DNA of 64,000 bases from Rheum nobile (taxonomy: Eukaryota; Streptophyta; Magnoliopsida; Caryophyllales; Polygonaceae). Within the stretch, counting starts at the first letter, position 1. Each line of letters starts with the position of its first letter. The notes beneath the pieces were generated by a model. It saw only the letters and a list, made by a program, of their open reading frames with translations, was not told the DNA's origin and searched no databases. Of this stretch, positions 33,331-45,144 are shown in pieces. The DNA lies in assembly GCA_027886185.1 (NCBI GenBank), contig WOAB01000124.1, forward strand, positions 4,278,001-4,342,000, in the 5' to 3' direction. The position numbers and the translations under genes are program-made.

Positions 33331-33342
33331 TGGTATCGGAGC
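33331..33342 (+). promoter_or_regulatory. Copia primer binding site, copy 3
   Basis: TGGTATCGGAGC adjoining the LTR. Confidence 0.85.
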
Positions 33343-33407
33343 AGGTTCTTCTCAAGACGTGATTTTTTTTCCCTCTCTCTTCCGCACGTTCCACATTTTT
33401 TTTCGTC

Positions 33408-34276
33408 ATGCCTGACGACACTTCAGCCAAGAAGGCTGCTTTGGATCCTACTTCTCCGTTCTACCTTCACCCGTCCGATCACCCGGGTCTTTCCATTTGC
33501 CCGGTGATCTTGAAGGGGGACAATTATCAGGAATGGAGTACCGCTATGAAAAACGCTTTTCGGGCCAAACGCAAGATTGGATTCCTCGACGGCCGTCTTG
33601 TGAAGCCCGCTGATGACTCGGACACCATTGATGACTGGTGGAGCGTCAACTCCATGCTGATCGGTTGGATCGTCCAATCCATCGATCCTTGTCTCCGCTC
33701 CTCCATCACCTATTCTGAGTCTGTTCGTGATCTCTGGGAGGATTTGAATCAACGATTCTCGGTCGGTAACGGACCAAGAATTCTTCAACTTCGGTCTGAC
33801 ATCGCTCGCTGTCGTCAAAGTGGTCACACCGTGGCTGCTTATTATAGAACCTTGAAGAAGCTTTGGGATGAACTAATCACTTACGTTCCTCCTACTGCTT
33901 GTTCCTGCGGCAAATGCTCTTGCGATATCAACTCCAAAATCAGCAAGCAATGTGAAGCTGAGTGTCTTCACCAGTTCCTTCTCGGCCTAGATGATGATGT
34001 GTTCAGCACTCTTCGCTCAAACGTCATGGCTCAGGACCAACCCCCTCCTCTTAATAGAGTGTATTCTCTGGCCATTCAGGAAGAACGTCACAAGACCTTA
34101 GTCAAGGACCGTGAACCTAAGGTTGATTCCATGGCGCTCTCGGTTCAATCTGGGTCTCAAACCAATCGCTCCCCGTAGTCTGATCAGCGCTCCTCCAACC
34201 GTCCCCAGTGCACTCACTGTGGCAGGCATGGCCATGATGTCATGAAGTGTTACCGACTGCACGGGTTCCCTGAAGG
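33408..34276 (+). pseudogene. Copia gag, copy 3
   Basis: The same gag as at 16288, including the zinc knuckle (CTHCGRHGHDVMKC near 34208-34249). A TAG at 34176-34178 (CAG in copy 1) interrupts it before the knuckle. Seven bases are missing near 34280, which shifts the frame into pol. Confidence 0.9.
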
Positions 34277-37200
34277 ATGGGCTCCTCCGGTCGTGGCTCG
34301 TCTGGCCAGCAGTCTGCGTCAACTCCAGCGCCCGGTCGTGGTCACGGCAAAGGGACAGGTGGGGTCGCCAATGCAGCACAACAGTCTGCTGCTTCCTCCG
34401 CTCCTGGCTCCCTCACTGCCCAGGATAAGGCCGCGTTTGGCTCTTCACTGACCTCTGATCAATGGAAGTCTGTCCTTCAGATGTTGTCGACAATGGCTAC
34501 GCCTTCATCGGAGTCTGAATCTGGTAAGGGTAAGTCTTGGATCCTCGACACCGGGGCCTCGTTTCACATGACAGGAAATCGAGACCTCCTCCAAAATATC
34601 GTCTCTATTTCACCTGTCACGATCAAGCTCCCGGACAATCGTTATGCTATAGCCCACGAGGAGGGCTCTTTAATTATTTCGCCTACTGCTCGCATTGATC
34701 ATGTCCTCTTAATCCCATGTTTAGACTGCAATCTTATTTCGCTTGGGCAACTTACTAAAGATGCCCATTGCCTTGTAATTCTAACCGATAAATTATGTGT
34801 TCTTCAGGACCACACTTCGAGGACGGTGATTGGTATGGGTGAGCAACGGGGAGGGGTCTACTGGTTGTGCAAGTTTGGCTCCACGGCACGCGCTTGTCAC
34901 ACATCCGCTACATCGACCTCTCTAATCTGGCATCAGCGTTTTGGTCATCCGTCGTCGTCTGTTCTTTCCGTTTTGCCTTTTGTTTCTAGCTCTAGCAATA
35001 AGAATGTCCCATGTGATGTTTGTTTTAAGGCTAAACAAACTCGTACTGTCTTTCCGTTAAGTTCAAATAAAGCAGAATGTTTGTTCGATTTAATACATTG
35101 TGACGTTTGGGGTCCGTATAGTGTGCCCTCGTCTTCTGGGGCATCTTATTTCCTGACTATTCTGGATGACTACTCCCGCGCCACTTGGGTGTTTCTCATG
35201 ATCTCCAAAGCTGAAGTTGTGCCTCTCGTCCAGAAATTTTGCGCCATGGTTTGCACCCAATTCAACCGACGAGTCAAACGTTTTCGATCAGACAATGGGA
35301 CCGAGTTCAGTCGCCTGCGGCCTTTCTTCGTTGAGCATGGTATTCTCTCTGAATCTTCCTGCGTCTATACACCGTAACAAAACGGACGCGTTGAGCGCAA
35401 ACACCGCCACCTCATAAACGTGGCCCGCGCTCTTCGCTTCCAAGTGTCCCTACCCATTCGGTTTTGGGGCGAGTGCGTATTGACGGCCTGCCACTTGATC
35501 AATCGAACTCCATCGCTGCTTCTTCAAAACCGCAGTCCATATGAGCTGTTGTATGCTCGTGCTCCTCAGTTTGCCCATCTAAAGGTGTTTGGCTGCCTCT
35601 GCTTTGTCTCTCGTCAGCCACGATTGAAGGACAAATTCGCATCTCGCAGTCAGAAATGCGTCTTCCTCGGCTACCCGACTGGAAAGCGGGGCTGGCGGGT
35701 TCACGACCTCGACACCAGTACGACGTTCTATTCCCGGGACGTTGTCTTCTTTGAGTCTGAATTTCCATTTGCCAGTCTCCCGTCTTCACCAACATCAGTC
35801 ATCTTCACTCCGTCGCCGACAACTTACGACGACATTATTCACCCATCTACCACCAGGGAACACTCGGTCTCGCCGCCAACGGGGCTGTATTCTGATGCGG
35901 CTCCATCCTCCTCATCTCCTCCCTCCACTGACGACAGGGGGAGTGTTGAGGTGGCTTCTACGGGACTTGAACCCTCTGTTGTTGACACCAGGCGCAGCAC
36001 GCGGCCTCGCCAGCCCTCTGTCATCCTCCGCGATTATGTTTGCAGCACCATTCGAGCTTCCACCCCTCTCCCCGCTGCTCCGATTGACCCCTCGCCAACA
36101 CCGCCCTCAGGTAAACCTTATCCTATCGCCGCTCATGTTTCGTATGCTCCTTTTTCTGCAAACCATGTCCACTTTCTCACAGCAGTAACAGCCGGTCATG
36201 AACCCAGTACATATCAAGAGGCTTCCCGTCACGACACATGGTGGGCTACAATGCAAAGTGAAATTGCAGCTCTTGAACGCAATCACACATGGACATTTGA
36301 GGATCTTCCTCCTGGCAAGAAGGCCATAGGATGCAAATGGGTTTATCGCATCAAATACAAGTCCAACGGTGAGATCAAGCGTCATAAGGCGCGGCTAGTG
36401 GTCCTCGGAAATCGCCAGGTTGAAGGCATTGATTTCAACGAAACTTTGGCTCCAGTGGCTAAAATGGTGACTGTGCGTGTCTTCTTGTCTGTTGCGGTAA
36501 TTCGAGATTGGGAGTTATACCAAATGGACGTGCACAATGCATTCCTTCACGGCGATCTCGATGAAGTTGTGTACATGGCTCCTCCGGCTGGCTACACCAT
36601 CGCTCCTCCGGGCAAGGTCTGTCGTCTTCAAAAGTCACTATATGGCCTTCGCCAAGCACCACGGAATTGGTTTTCCAAGCTCGCTGCAGCTCTCCGTGCT
36701 TTTGGGTTTCTTCAGACCTATGCGGACTATTCCATATTTACTCTCAACAAGAACGGGATGACTCTTTATGTTCTCGTTTACGTCGACGATTTGATCATCA
36801 CAGGGAACCGACCGTCTGCAATCTCCACCTTCAAGGCCTATCTGAGTTAGTGCTTCCATATGAAGGACCTTGGGGTCCTCAAGTACTTCCTCGGGCTCGA
36901 AATTGCGCGTTACTCCACCGGTCTCTATCTTTCTCAACGGAAATATGCCTTGGAAATCATCACTGAGACCGGCTTGCTTGGGTCAAAACCTTGTGCTTCA
37001 CCAATGGACCCAAACCACCACCTTGCCACGGCCACAGGTGCCCTATTTGATCGCCCGGAGAGTTATCGTCGTCTTGTTGGACGCCTTATTTATTTGACCA
37101 TCTCTCGGCCCGACCTTTGTTTTGCGGTACATACCCTCTCGCAGTTCATGCATCAACCCTGTATTGAGCATTGGTCTGCTGCCCTTCGGGTACTTCGGTA

Positions 37201-37735
37201 TATCAAAGGACATCCGGGTCAGGGCCTATTTTTGTCCCGTGATAGCTCCCTCCGGCTTACAGCCTATTGTGACTCGGACTGGGCCTCTTGTCCCCTCACG
37301 CGACGTTCTGTCTCTGGCTACTTCATTGTCTTGGGTCGTTCTCCCATCTCTTGGAAGACAAAGAAGCAACCGACCGTCTCTCGTTCCTCTGCCAAAGCTG
37401 AATACCGTTCGATGGCCACGGCATGCTGTGAGATCATTTGGCTCAAATCTCTCCTACGGTCTCTTGGTGTTTCACATGACCTCCCGGTTAGGCTACTTTG
37501 CGACAGCCAGGCTGCTCTCCACAGTTCCGCAAATCCGATGTTTCATGAACGGACGAAACACATAGAGATCGATTGTCATCTCGTCCGTGATCTTGTTCTC
37601 GCTGGCAAGGTTGTCACTTCTCATGTGCCCACGAGTCAGCAACCAGCAGATATCTTTACCAAGGCGCTTGCCAAACCACAGTTCGTCTATCTATTGTCCA
37701 AGTTGGACATTCGCGACCTTCATGCTCCAACTTGA
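34277..37735 (+). pseudogene. Copia pol, copy 3 (protease, integrase, RT, RNase H)
   Basis: Protease WILDTGASFHMT, finger LIWHQRFGHP with CDVCFKAKQ, integrase FDLIHCDVWGPY and FRSDNGTEF, RT VYRIKYKSNGEIKRHKARLV, MDVHNAFLHGDLDE and YVDDLIITG, RNase H YCDSDWASCP, SRSSAKAEYR, LLCDSQAALH and ADIFTKAL, then a stop at 37733-37735. Breaks are TAA 35375-35377 (after SCVYTP, in integrase) and TAG 36848-36850 (after FKAYLS, in RT). Both are inherited. Otherwise near full length, about 1,150 codons. Confidence 0.94.
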
Positions 37736-37742
37736 GGGGGAG
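37734..37742 (+). promoter_or_regulatory. Copia polypurine tract
   Basis: GAGGGGGAG immediately before the 3' LTR, the plus-strand primer in copia elements. Confidence 0.9.
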
Positions 37743-37933
37743 TATTGGACGATATCACAAGATATTCTAGTTGTTATCTTCTACTAAGATAATATATTCT
37801 AGTTGTTATCTTCTACTAAGATAATATATTCTATAATATTTCTTATCTTCTTAATATCCTGTAATTAGCATAAATACGCCCTTGAGAGGCTAAATCAATC
37901 AGAGGAAATTTCCCACAAATCTTTATTCTTTCA
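37743..37933 (+). repeat. Copia 3' LTR (191 bp)
   Basis: TATTGGACGATATC to ATTCTTTCA. It carries a small extra CTTTATT relative to the 5' LTR, followed by the target duplication CTGCT (37934-37938). Confidence 0.94.
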
Positions 37934-37938
37934 CTGCT

Positions 37939-38180
37939 CAAATAAAAACCATGAGTTAAAATTGCCAATTAAAACAGATTCTTGGTAATTTGAAGAGAAG
38001 AGTGGAGTTTGGAGATTACAGAGAGAGCAGAGAGGAGGAAATCGGCGTTAGATGCATGAAAGATTATTCTGATTCCGATTAATCCTAAACCTCATTCTAG
38101 AGGAAGAATGAATTGAAATTGAGATGCGACTCTAGAGAAAAGAGGGGTAATCGGAAGAGAATTTCTATTGAATCTGATGT
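37939..38180 (-). other. Upstream side of the methyltransferase locus
   Basis: On the minus strand this reads into TTTTTATTTGAGCAG and then the first recognised methyltransferase exon. It is therefore the intron and 5' region of that gene. I cannot identify a clear first coding exon. The sequence is pyrimidine-rich, as in a 5' UTR. Confidence 0.5.
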
Positions 38181-39186
38181 CATGTACATTGCCTATCATT
38201 TAAAATGAAATTCAAACTTTTTTTAATAAATAATAAGCTATACGTACAAAAATGTGATAATATCTTATAGTTATGATATTCAACCCTATGGTTTGCGGGA
38301 TCCTAATGCTAATTGTGATTTCTCCTGTCCATTTCATGTTAACAAAGAGAAGAAGACATGACTGGACACAAAATCCAGAGACCTGGATCAGAAATTAAAC
38401 TACTTGATTGTTGAGGAACAATAGGTCTTGTTGAAGTCATTTTTTTCCCCGAATTCATATTCAAACTCCTAGAATATGATGAGAAAGAGGCCCTCTTTCA
38501 GAGACGGATATCCTTGTTCCACACTAAACCACCAGCACCAAACATAACCACATAAAACCAACGTCAACAAACATCACGCACGGACAACAAGCCAACGGAG
38601 AAACACAACTAAACCACAATGAATTGAGAAGGTAGAGCAAGCAACAATGAACAAACACAATATGCCATCACCAACCTTACTACAACCTCGACGGAAAATG
38701 ACCTTGAACGGTGAAGATCAAGCTTGCACAAGGTGCCTTTTATACCAAGGCGAGTAGAGAAGTATCTCTACTCGCCTTGGCGCTTAAGAGATCTCTATTT
38801 CTTTGTCCTGTCTTTGGAGAAGTATAACTTTTTCTACGTAATTCCGAATTGAGTGATTCCAACGTCAGATTAAGATCAATATGTCAATTATAACTCCTCC
38901 AAATTTCAGCGCGTTTGGACTAGGGAATAAAAAGTTATGGCGATTCCAAAATCGTGTCGCAGATCAGAATGTTCATCCGTGACGCACGGATGGGGTTGAT
39001 GCGTCACGGACGGTTTACTGTGGTCCGTCACGGACAGAGTGTTTTCGTTCGTCACAGGCGGCTTCATTTGACCCGTGACAGACGAATCGATGCGTGAAAT
39101 AACAATTTTGCCGGTGCGTGAAATAGAAATCGTGTTTTCATATCTGTATTTGTCTAAACACAACTCAATATAACGACTTCTCCCTG
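38181..39186. other. Unassigned AT-rich region, possibly an old LTR
   Basis: Contains a TATA-like TTTTATACC next to a perfect hairpin (38745-38780). Further right is a cluster of CGTCACGGAC-like short repeats (38978-39080). The wording resembles gypsy LTR regions, but no paired LTR or boundary was found. A minus-strand frame at 38906-39163 looks fortuitous. Confidence 0.4.
38745..38780. repeat. Perfect hairpin, 16 bp arms with a 4 nt loop
   Basis: CCAAGGCGAGTAGAGA, loop AGTA, then the exact complement. It starts two bases after a TATA-like sequence. Confidence 0.9.
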
Positions 39187-39188
39187 TA

Positions 39189-39529
39189 ACAACTTGTTTG
39201 GATGGAGGGATTTGAGGAGAGGAAAATAAGGAGAAATGTGTTCTCCTATTCTGTTATATATTAAGAGGGAGATGGAGAGAATCTTAATAGAAAAAGGGGG
39301 TGGGGATTATAATGGGAGGAAAGGGGTTAAATCATTCCAAAATTGATGAAATTTGAGTTAAAAACAGAAATAAAACCATTCAAAACTAATTATCTTCAAA
39401 CCCCTTCCTCCCAAACAAAGAAAAATTAAAATTCACCCATTCATCCCTTGTTTCATCCCTTTTCTTTTCCTTCTCATAATTTTTATATTTTTCCTTCTTC
39501 TTTTTTCTAAATTTACCAAACATGTTCTA
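39189..39529. mobile_element. Candidate MITE
   Basis: Ends read AACTTGTTTGG and CCAAACATGTT, inverted with one mismatch. An inner inverted pair (TTGTTTGGATGGAGGGATTT and CCCTTCCTCCCAAACAAAG) lies close by. About 340 bp, AT-rich and non-coding. No clean target duplication was identified. Confidence 0.4.
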
Positions 39530-39908
39530 ATTGTTGCCTCTTTTCCTTGCGCCAAAACAATTGCCCTTACCCCACTACCCGCCCAAATCTTATCCCACTG
39601 AGCCAAACTTCAGTCAACTTTAATTTCCTTTTCAATTTCTCAACCTCAAAACTAATAATAATATGTCTTGTCAAGAATTTCCTATAAACCATTCATAATT
39701 TATCCACATTATATGATATCCAACTTTCTTTCCAAAAATTCAAATTACATTTTCCTATTTTATTTTCCTTTTTCTTTATCTTACTTCACCTCAAAAAAAA
39801 TACTTATTTTAACTCATCATATCATTCCATTTTTTATTTTAAATTATGACAAGTTGTTATTTTCACAATTGCCAAATTTCAGTGACATAAGATATATATA
39901 TATATATA
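39530..39908. other. AT-rich DNA, nothing recognised
   Basis: Low-complexity T-rich sequence, with a TA dinucleotide run (39891-39908) into which the Helitron is inserted. Confidence 0.5.
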
Positions 39909-39940
39909 CTAGTGTAGTACTCGTGTCTTGCACGGGATCT
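39909..39940 (-). terminator. Helitron 3' terminus with hairpin
   Basis: Minus-strand stem CCCGTG/CACGAG (one mismatch) 8 bases before CTAG. This structure marks the end of rolling-circle strand transfer in Helitrons. Confidence 0.7.
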
Positions 39941-40143
39941 GTTTATTTTTTCTTACATTTTTAAAAATAGTGTACTAAAATTATATATTAATTGATATAG
40001 AAATATGTAGTTAATGACTGTTATAGAAGTAGATAAATTCTTATATCAAAAATGAATAATTGAATAAAAATATTCAAGATATTAAGAAATTACCATAAAT
40101 AAAGAGAGGCGGAACTCTCCATAACTTTATTAATAGTAAAAAT

Positions 40144-41828
40144 TGGCTAAATAGTTTTTGAAACTGGGATAGCCATATCTGTAACCATATAAGAAGAAGA
40201 CACCTCTGTTATTTGATAAAACAGCATTCATGATCTCATCATGCACCCATTTCTGGCTTCTGCTCCATTGTAAATCTAGAAAATAATTGTGTATGCTCCT
40301 CAACTAGACATGTTGTGTCATATCGAAGTTCATCTTGTATAAGCTTGTTGACACCTTTAGATATGAGACTTGAATCTACAGGAGGCATGGTGTTGTAGTG
40401 TCTCAAACTACTACCATTTCGTTGTAATAACTTGTCGATTTCATCAAGAGCATAGTTTTGTAATTTATCATCTGTTATATGCAAATCTACATATATATAG
40501 CATGCACATGTCAGTACAATTACATGAGTAAAATATCAGCATGAAAAAGTAAATCAAATAGAGTTAAGATTATGATCATGTAAACATCGATAATGAAATG
40601 TATACCCTCAATTCGGAGAATTCTCCTATGTTTGTTGACAATATCATCTGCTAGAAGCCTCCATGTTCGTTCCCAAACAAACTTTGGCCTTGACATGCTA
40701 TCAGACAACAAAAGAAATACAAATAGGCTCCAAATATAGTGTGCTGATTCCCAAAAACTTACTTCAGTTATCCCGTCAATATATTCTTTGTCATCATCTA
40801 ATAACCCTAATGCATAGCAAGCTTCTTTAAGGGTAGGATAAACTATACCTTCCACAATCCTTATATCTTCATAGCATGTTGACCCTTTAATATGATTCAA
40901 CAAAATTATAAGATAGTACTTCTCGCCACTACTTGGAGGTATGTGATAAATCATTCCAACTGAACTACGCTTTTCACGTTTTTTCCAATGTCTAGATGAA
41001 GCTACTCAAACAAATTGCTCTGGATATTCAAAGTATGTTAAATCTTTACCTTATGCAAACTTTTTGTTACACTCCATCCATTGCAGAAATATTGATTTCT
41101 CACTTTCATGATTATTTAAGACGACATCAATAGGATCATCATCAACAAATAAAACGATTTCCTCACCAGGGAGGTGGAAATTCAATCATTGAACAACATG
41201 AGTCTTGTAATGAATATCAAAGTCGAAAATCCTCCAAACCGCTTCACACGCCGATATATAGCGATAATTGTAGTAGTTTTATTTATTTCATCCATGTCAT
41301 CATCACCGGGATTGTTTGCATCAGAGCTTGAAATTGCTACAGTGACACGATCATGCCCTTTTTTTATGTACTTGAACATATACTTGATAGAGCCCAATCG
41401 ATTGCACCATTCAACGTTTATATGTGCATTGTATTTTAGGAGAAGAAATGCATTGTAAGGAACCGCATACCGATTATCTAGGGGAACTCCATTCTTTTCA
41501 ATTGTTCTACCATCATCACGTCTTCTGTAAATAGAGTAGCCATCTTCATCAACAAAAGTATGTTGAACAAACTGTTTTGGAAAGTACTTTATACACTTTC
41601 CATCTGCCATACACGGAGAGGATTGATTAGAAGCTCCACATAGACCATGAATAATGAAATTTGTCACCACCTTGTATAAATCAGCATCATCTGTTGGGTG
41701 TGGAATTTCAGTCGAGATGACCCTATCGATATCTGAAGTAGTTGGCAACTTAGATTCCTAATCTAGAAACAACAAAATATGGGCATGAGGTAAACCACAC
41801 TTATGGAATTCGATTGTGTAAATAACTG
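40144..41828 (-). pseudogene. Helitron Rep-helicase pseudogene
   Basis: Minus strand from about 41828: YTIEFHKCGLPHAHILLF contains the HUH signature of the Rep nuclease, which nicks DNA and joins to its end. It is followed by DIDRVISTEIPHPTDDADLY, GLCGASNQSSPCMADGKC, YRRRDDGRTIEKNGVPLDNR, HINVEWCNRLGSIKYMFKYI, YLIILLNHIKGSTCYEDI, KEACYALGLLDDDKEYIDGI and RPKFVWERTWRLLADDI. Several stops and frameshifts occur (TAG right after the HUH block, TAA near 41060). The frame dies at LSNNRGVFFLYGY, just where the helicase Walker A motif should begin. The PIF1-like ATPase is therefore lost, along with the N-terminal zinc finger. Non-functional. Confidence 0.9.
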
Positions 41829-42993
41829 TTAAAATACAAAAGTACAAACTATCCTAGAATCACACATACACACAATTGAAGATTGAATGAGTGTACTCCT
41901 TTGCAGAAATACGATCAATATTGAAGATTAAATGATTGTACTCCTTTGCAGAAATACGACCAATATGTACAAATTGTCCTAGAATCACACATAAACCAAC
42001 TGTCCTAGAAAACAAAAAGCTTTCCAACCTCCAGAATCTCAAAGAGAAAAAAAACTATTTAAAAATGTATTTACCTGCGAAATTATTGAACCCGATCACT
42101 TCAGTTTTGCTATGATCCTGTGTAAAAACAAACCATATACACTTTAGTCTTTGCACGTACAATCAAAGGGAGAAAAAACAATTTAAATATGTTTACCTGC
42201 AAAATTATTTACCTGCAAAACTATGAATCAGTTTAGTTCTGTGCAAATACAAACCATTTATCTGCAAAATTATTAAACCCGATCACTTCAGTTTTGCTAT
42301 GATTCTAGTTTTTTGTAATTCAATTGACGGAGGGGTGTAGTTTTATAACCCCGAAAAACGTTGAAGTTATTCTGCAAGATCGAACAAACAGGAATAAAAT
42401 ATATTTTTTTGTTAATTTTGGAAAACATGGATATTCAGTTTTTGAAATATCCTTTATGAATGTTGTCTTAATATTTTTTTGTTATATGTGTAGATCGTGC
42501 AATTGGAATATTGTTATCACAAATCTGCATGGTTGTTCAATTGGAATATTTGTTATCACAGATCTTGCAGATTTATGGCAGTTTTTGGATGTATTTCGTG
42601 CTATTTTGATTAATCCAGTTTTTGAGTTGTGCAATCCAGTTTTTTTTTTGTAAAGTTCAGAAGGTTAAGTTTTGGAGTTGTGAATTCAAATTTTTGAGTT
42701 GTGCATTCCACTTTTGCAGCAAGTTAAGTTTTTGTTCAGTTACTATTTTGCTGGTATTTTTTGCAGGTTTTGTAACTAAATGTGCATTTGCATCATGCCA
42801 TTAGTTTTACTAGTGTGTTGCAAGTATTTATTACAGGTTTTGTAACGAAATATGCATTTGCATCATGCCATTGAATATTATTGGGTGCACAACTGGTTTA
42901 GTTTAATTGCAATCCAGTCTTTGTAATAATTTCCATGTTCAGTTTTTGGAAACAAATCTTTTGTTTCCAACGTCCAATACAGATTTATTTAAT
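41829..42993. other. Helitron interior with small internal duplications
   Basis: Two near-copies of a ~60 bp phrase around 41896-41962 (CTCCTTTGCAGAAATACG), two of CCCGATCACTTCAGTTTTGC (42090 and 42280), and two of TGCATTTGCATCATGCCATT (about 42781 and 42852). No gene recognised. Confidence 0.6.
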
Positions 42994-44350
42994 ATTCTTG
43001 GGTGTGTTTTGGAATGAATAGATTACAAAATAAATATATGCCTGATAATTTATGATTACAGATATATTTACATATAAAATAAATATATGGCTGATAATAT
43101 TTTTGCTATGTTTTGGAAATAATAGATTACAAAAATATTCATATTGTATGCATATCCTGTTAATATGGGTGAGATTTTATTTTATTTTATTTTTGAAAAA
43201 ACAAAGAAAAAAAGGAGAGCTTGCCACGTGGCAAAATCAATGGTGTGATGCCACGTGGCAGTAGAAAGGTTTGGTTCATTTTGGGGGCATCACGTGGCGT
43301 AGTAGGTATTCTGTTTTAGTAGATATATAGTAAATTCTTGGGTGCTTTTTGGAAAGAATAGATTACAAAATAAATATATGACTGATAATTTATGATTACA
43401 TATATATTTACGTACAAAATAAATATATGGCTGATAATATTGTTTGCTATGTTTTGGAAATAATAGATTACAAAAATATTCATATTGTATGCATATCCTG
43501 TTAATATGGGCAGAGATTTTATTTTATTTTATTTTGAAAAAACAACGAAAAAAGGAGAGTTTGTCACGTGGCAAAATCAATGGCGTGATGCCATGTGACA
43601 GTAGAAAGGTTTGACTCATTTTGGGGGTTCCATGAGGCGTAATAGGTATTATGCTTTAGTAGATATATAGTAGATTCTTAGGTGCATTTTGGAAAGAATA
43701 GATTACAAAATAAATATATGGCTGATAATTTATGATTACAGATATATTTACGTACAAAATAAATATATGGTTGATAATATTATTTGCTATGTTTTGGAAA
43801 AAATAGATTACAAAAATATTCATATTGTATGCATATTGTTTTAATATGGGCAAATATTTTTATTTTTTTTTTAGAAAAAAACAACGAAAAAAGGAGAGTT
43901 TGCCACGTGGCAAAATCAATGGCGTGATGCCACGTGGCAGTAGAAAGGTTTGGTTCATTTTGGGGGTGCCACGTGGCGGAGTAGGTATTCTACTTTAGTA
44001 GATATATAGTAGATTCTTGGGTGCGTTTTGGAAAGAATAGATTACAAAATAAATATATGGCTGCTAATTTATGATTACATATATATTTACGTACAAAATA
44101 AATATATGGCTGATAATATCGTTTGTTACATTTTGGAAAGAATAGATTACAAAAATATTCATATTGTATGCATATCCTGTTAATATGGGCATAGATTTTT
44201 ATTTTATTTTATTTTTGAAAAAACCAACGAAAAAAAGGAGAGCTTGTCACGCGACAAAATCAATGGCGTGATGCCATGTGGCAATATGAAAGGTTTGGTT
44301 CATTTTGGGGGCGCCATGTGACATAGTAGGTATTCTACTTTAGTAGATTT
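42994..44350. repeat. Four tandem 340 bp repeats made of Helitron 5' ends
   Basis: Units begin at 42994, 43334, 43674 and 44013, with lengths 338-340 bp. Units 1-3 end, on the minus strand, with the Helitron start TCTACTATATATCTACTAAA or a close variant (unit 1 begins TTTACTA). Unit 4 ends in the shorter form TCTACTAAAG. Each unit also holds a pair of GCCACGTGGC palindromes or variants about 27 bp apart. Confidence 0.92.
43223..43259. repeat. Paired GCCACGTGGC palindromes (G-box core)
   Basis: Perfect 10 bp palindromes at 43223-43232 and 43250-43259. The same pair occurs at 43902-43911 and 43929-43938, and mutated forms in the other units. The CACGTG core is a plant bZIP/bHLH site. Whether it is used here is unknown. 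Confidence 0.7.
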
Positions 44351-45144
44351 TACCTTCTATAAATAAAATTAGAGTTAAACAGTAAATATTGTATACATAA
44401 TTAATTATTATTAATCTAAATCGTATTTAGAAACTATTGTTTAAATAGGGAAAAATCATAAATTAATATATGTAAAAATATATATAATTCTATGTATGGT
44501 GATTGGTGACGATAAATAAGAATATATATTTTACCTAAATCTTTTATGAAGATATTTGATTTTCTTGCAACTCACGATAGAAATTCTACAATAATTAGGA
44601 CATTTATTCAAGATTTCATGACAACTTCAGTTAGTATACAATAAAAATTCTACAATTGTTGTTTGACTTATGAAATAACGATGTATAATTTTCCTTCTTT
44701 AAATAAAAAAAGGAGGTAAAAAGTAAAATATTTTAGACATATTTAATTTATATCTTATATGTCGAGAAGGTACATTTTAAATCTATAATATATGCATCTC
44801 TTTCTAACTAAAATCGTATTTATGAACAATTTTTTTAATACTGAAAAAAAAGATCCTACAAACGTTTCTAGAAAAAAATATTAAACTAATAACTACAGAA
44901 ATATATGGTAATTATCAAATAGAAAAGTTATTCTCCCTTTTTTTTGGTAAAAAAAGTTATTCTCCCTTGTAAAAAAGGTAACTCGATTTTTATATATGAA
45001 GTAAGACACTGCTAATGAAAAGATATTATGCTAATTTGGAAGGAGGATATCTACTATATGGATATAATTTTAAAATTTTTCATTTACAATATAAAATGAG
45101 ATCTATTAAGTAAATGAGATCTTTAGTAATAGTATATAGATATA
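44351..45144. other. AT-rich Helitron interior or host DNA
   Basis: No coding signal. The phrase AAAAAGTTATTCTCCCTT occurs twice at about 44930-44968. Confidence 0.5.

Larger units (their letters stand above)
25818..37254. repeat. Tandem segmental copy 3 (11.44 kb)
   Basis: Starts at the equivalent of 8698 in the TAT LTR and runs through the copia element, beyond the point where copy 1 stops (20141 equals 37254). Its right side continues into unique sequence, so this side is the original locus. Confidence 0.93.
33144..37933 (+). mobile_element. Complete copia element (Ale/Retrofit-like), 4.79 kb
   Basis: LTRs 33144-33330 and 37743-37933, primer site 33331-33342, gag-pol 33408-37735, polypurine tract 37734-37742, and matching 5 bp target duplications CTGCT. 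All domains are present, but the frame has several stops and a 7 bp deletion near 34280. The element is non-functional. Two of the stops are also in copy 1 and so precede the duplication. Confidence 0.95.

Noticed and set aside
8516..37254. Tandem copies as an assembly artefact
   Set aside because: The copies differ at scattered sites by about 1 percent, have different ends, and show two distinct junctions. Haplotype duplication cannot be fully excluded without reads, but the nested structure argues against it.
39668..39964. 98-residue plus-strand frame in AT-rich DNA
   Set aside because: Low-complexity Phe/Tyr/Ile composition with no homology signal. It overlaps the Helitron end.
42994..44350. 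CRISPR-like array
   Set aside because: The repeats are directly adjacent 340 bp units without spacers, in plant DNA, and carry Helitron ends.
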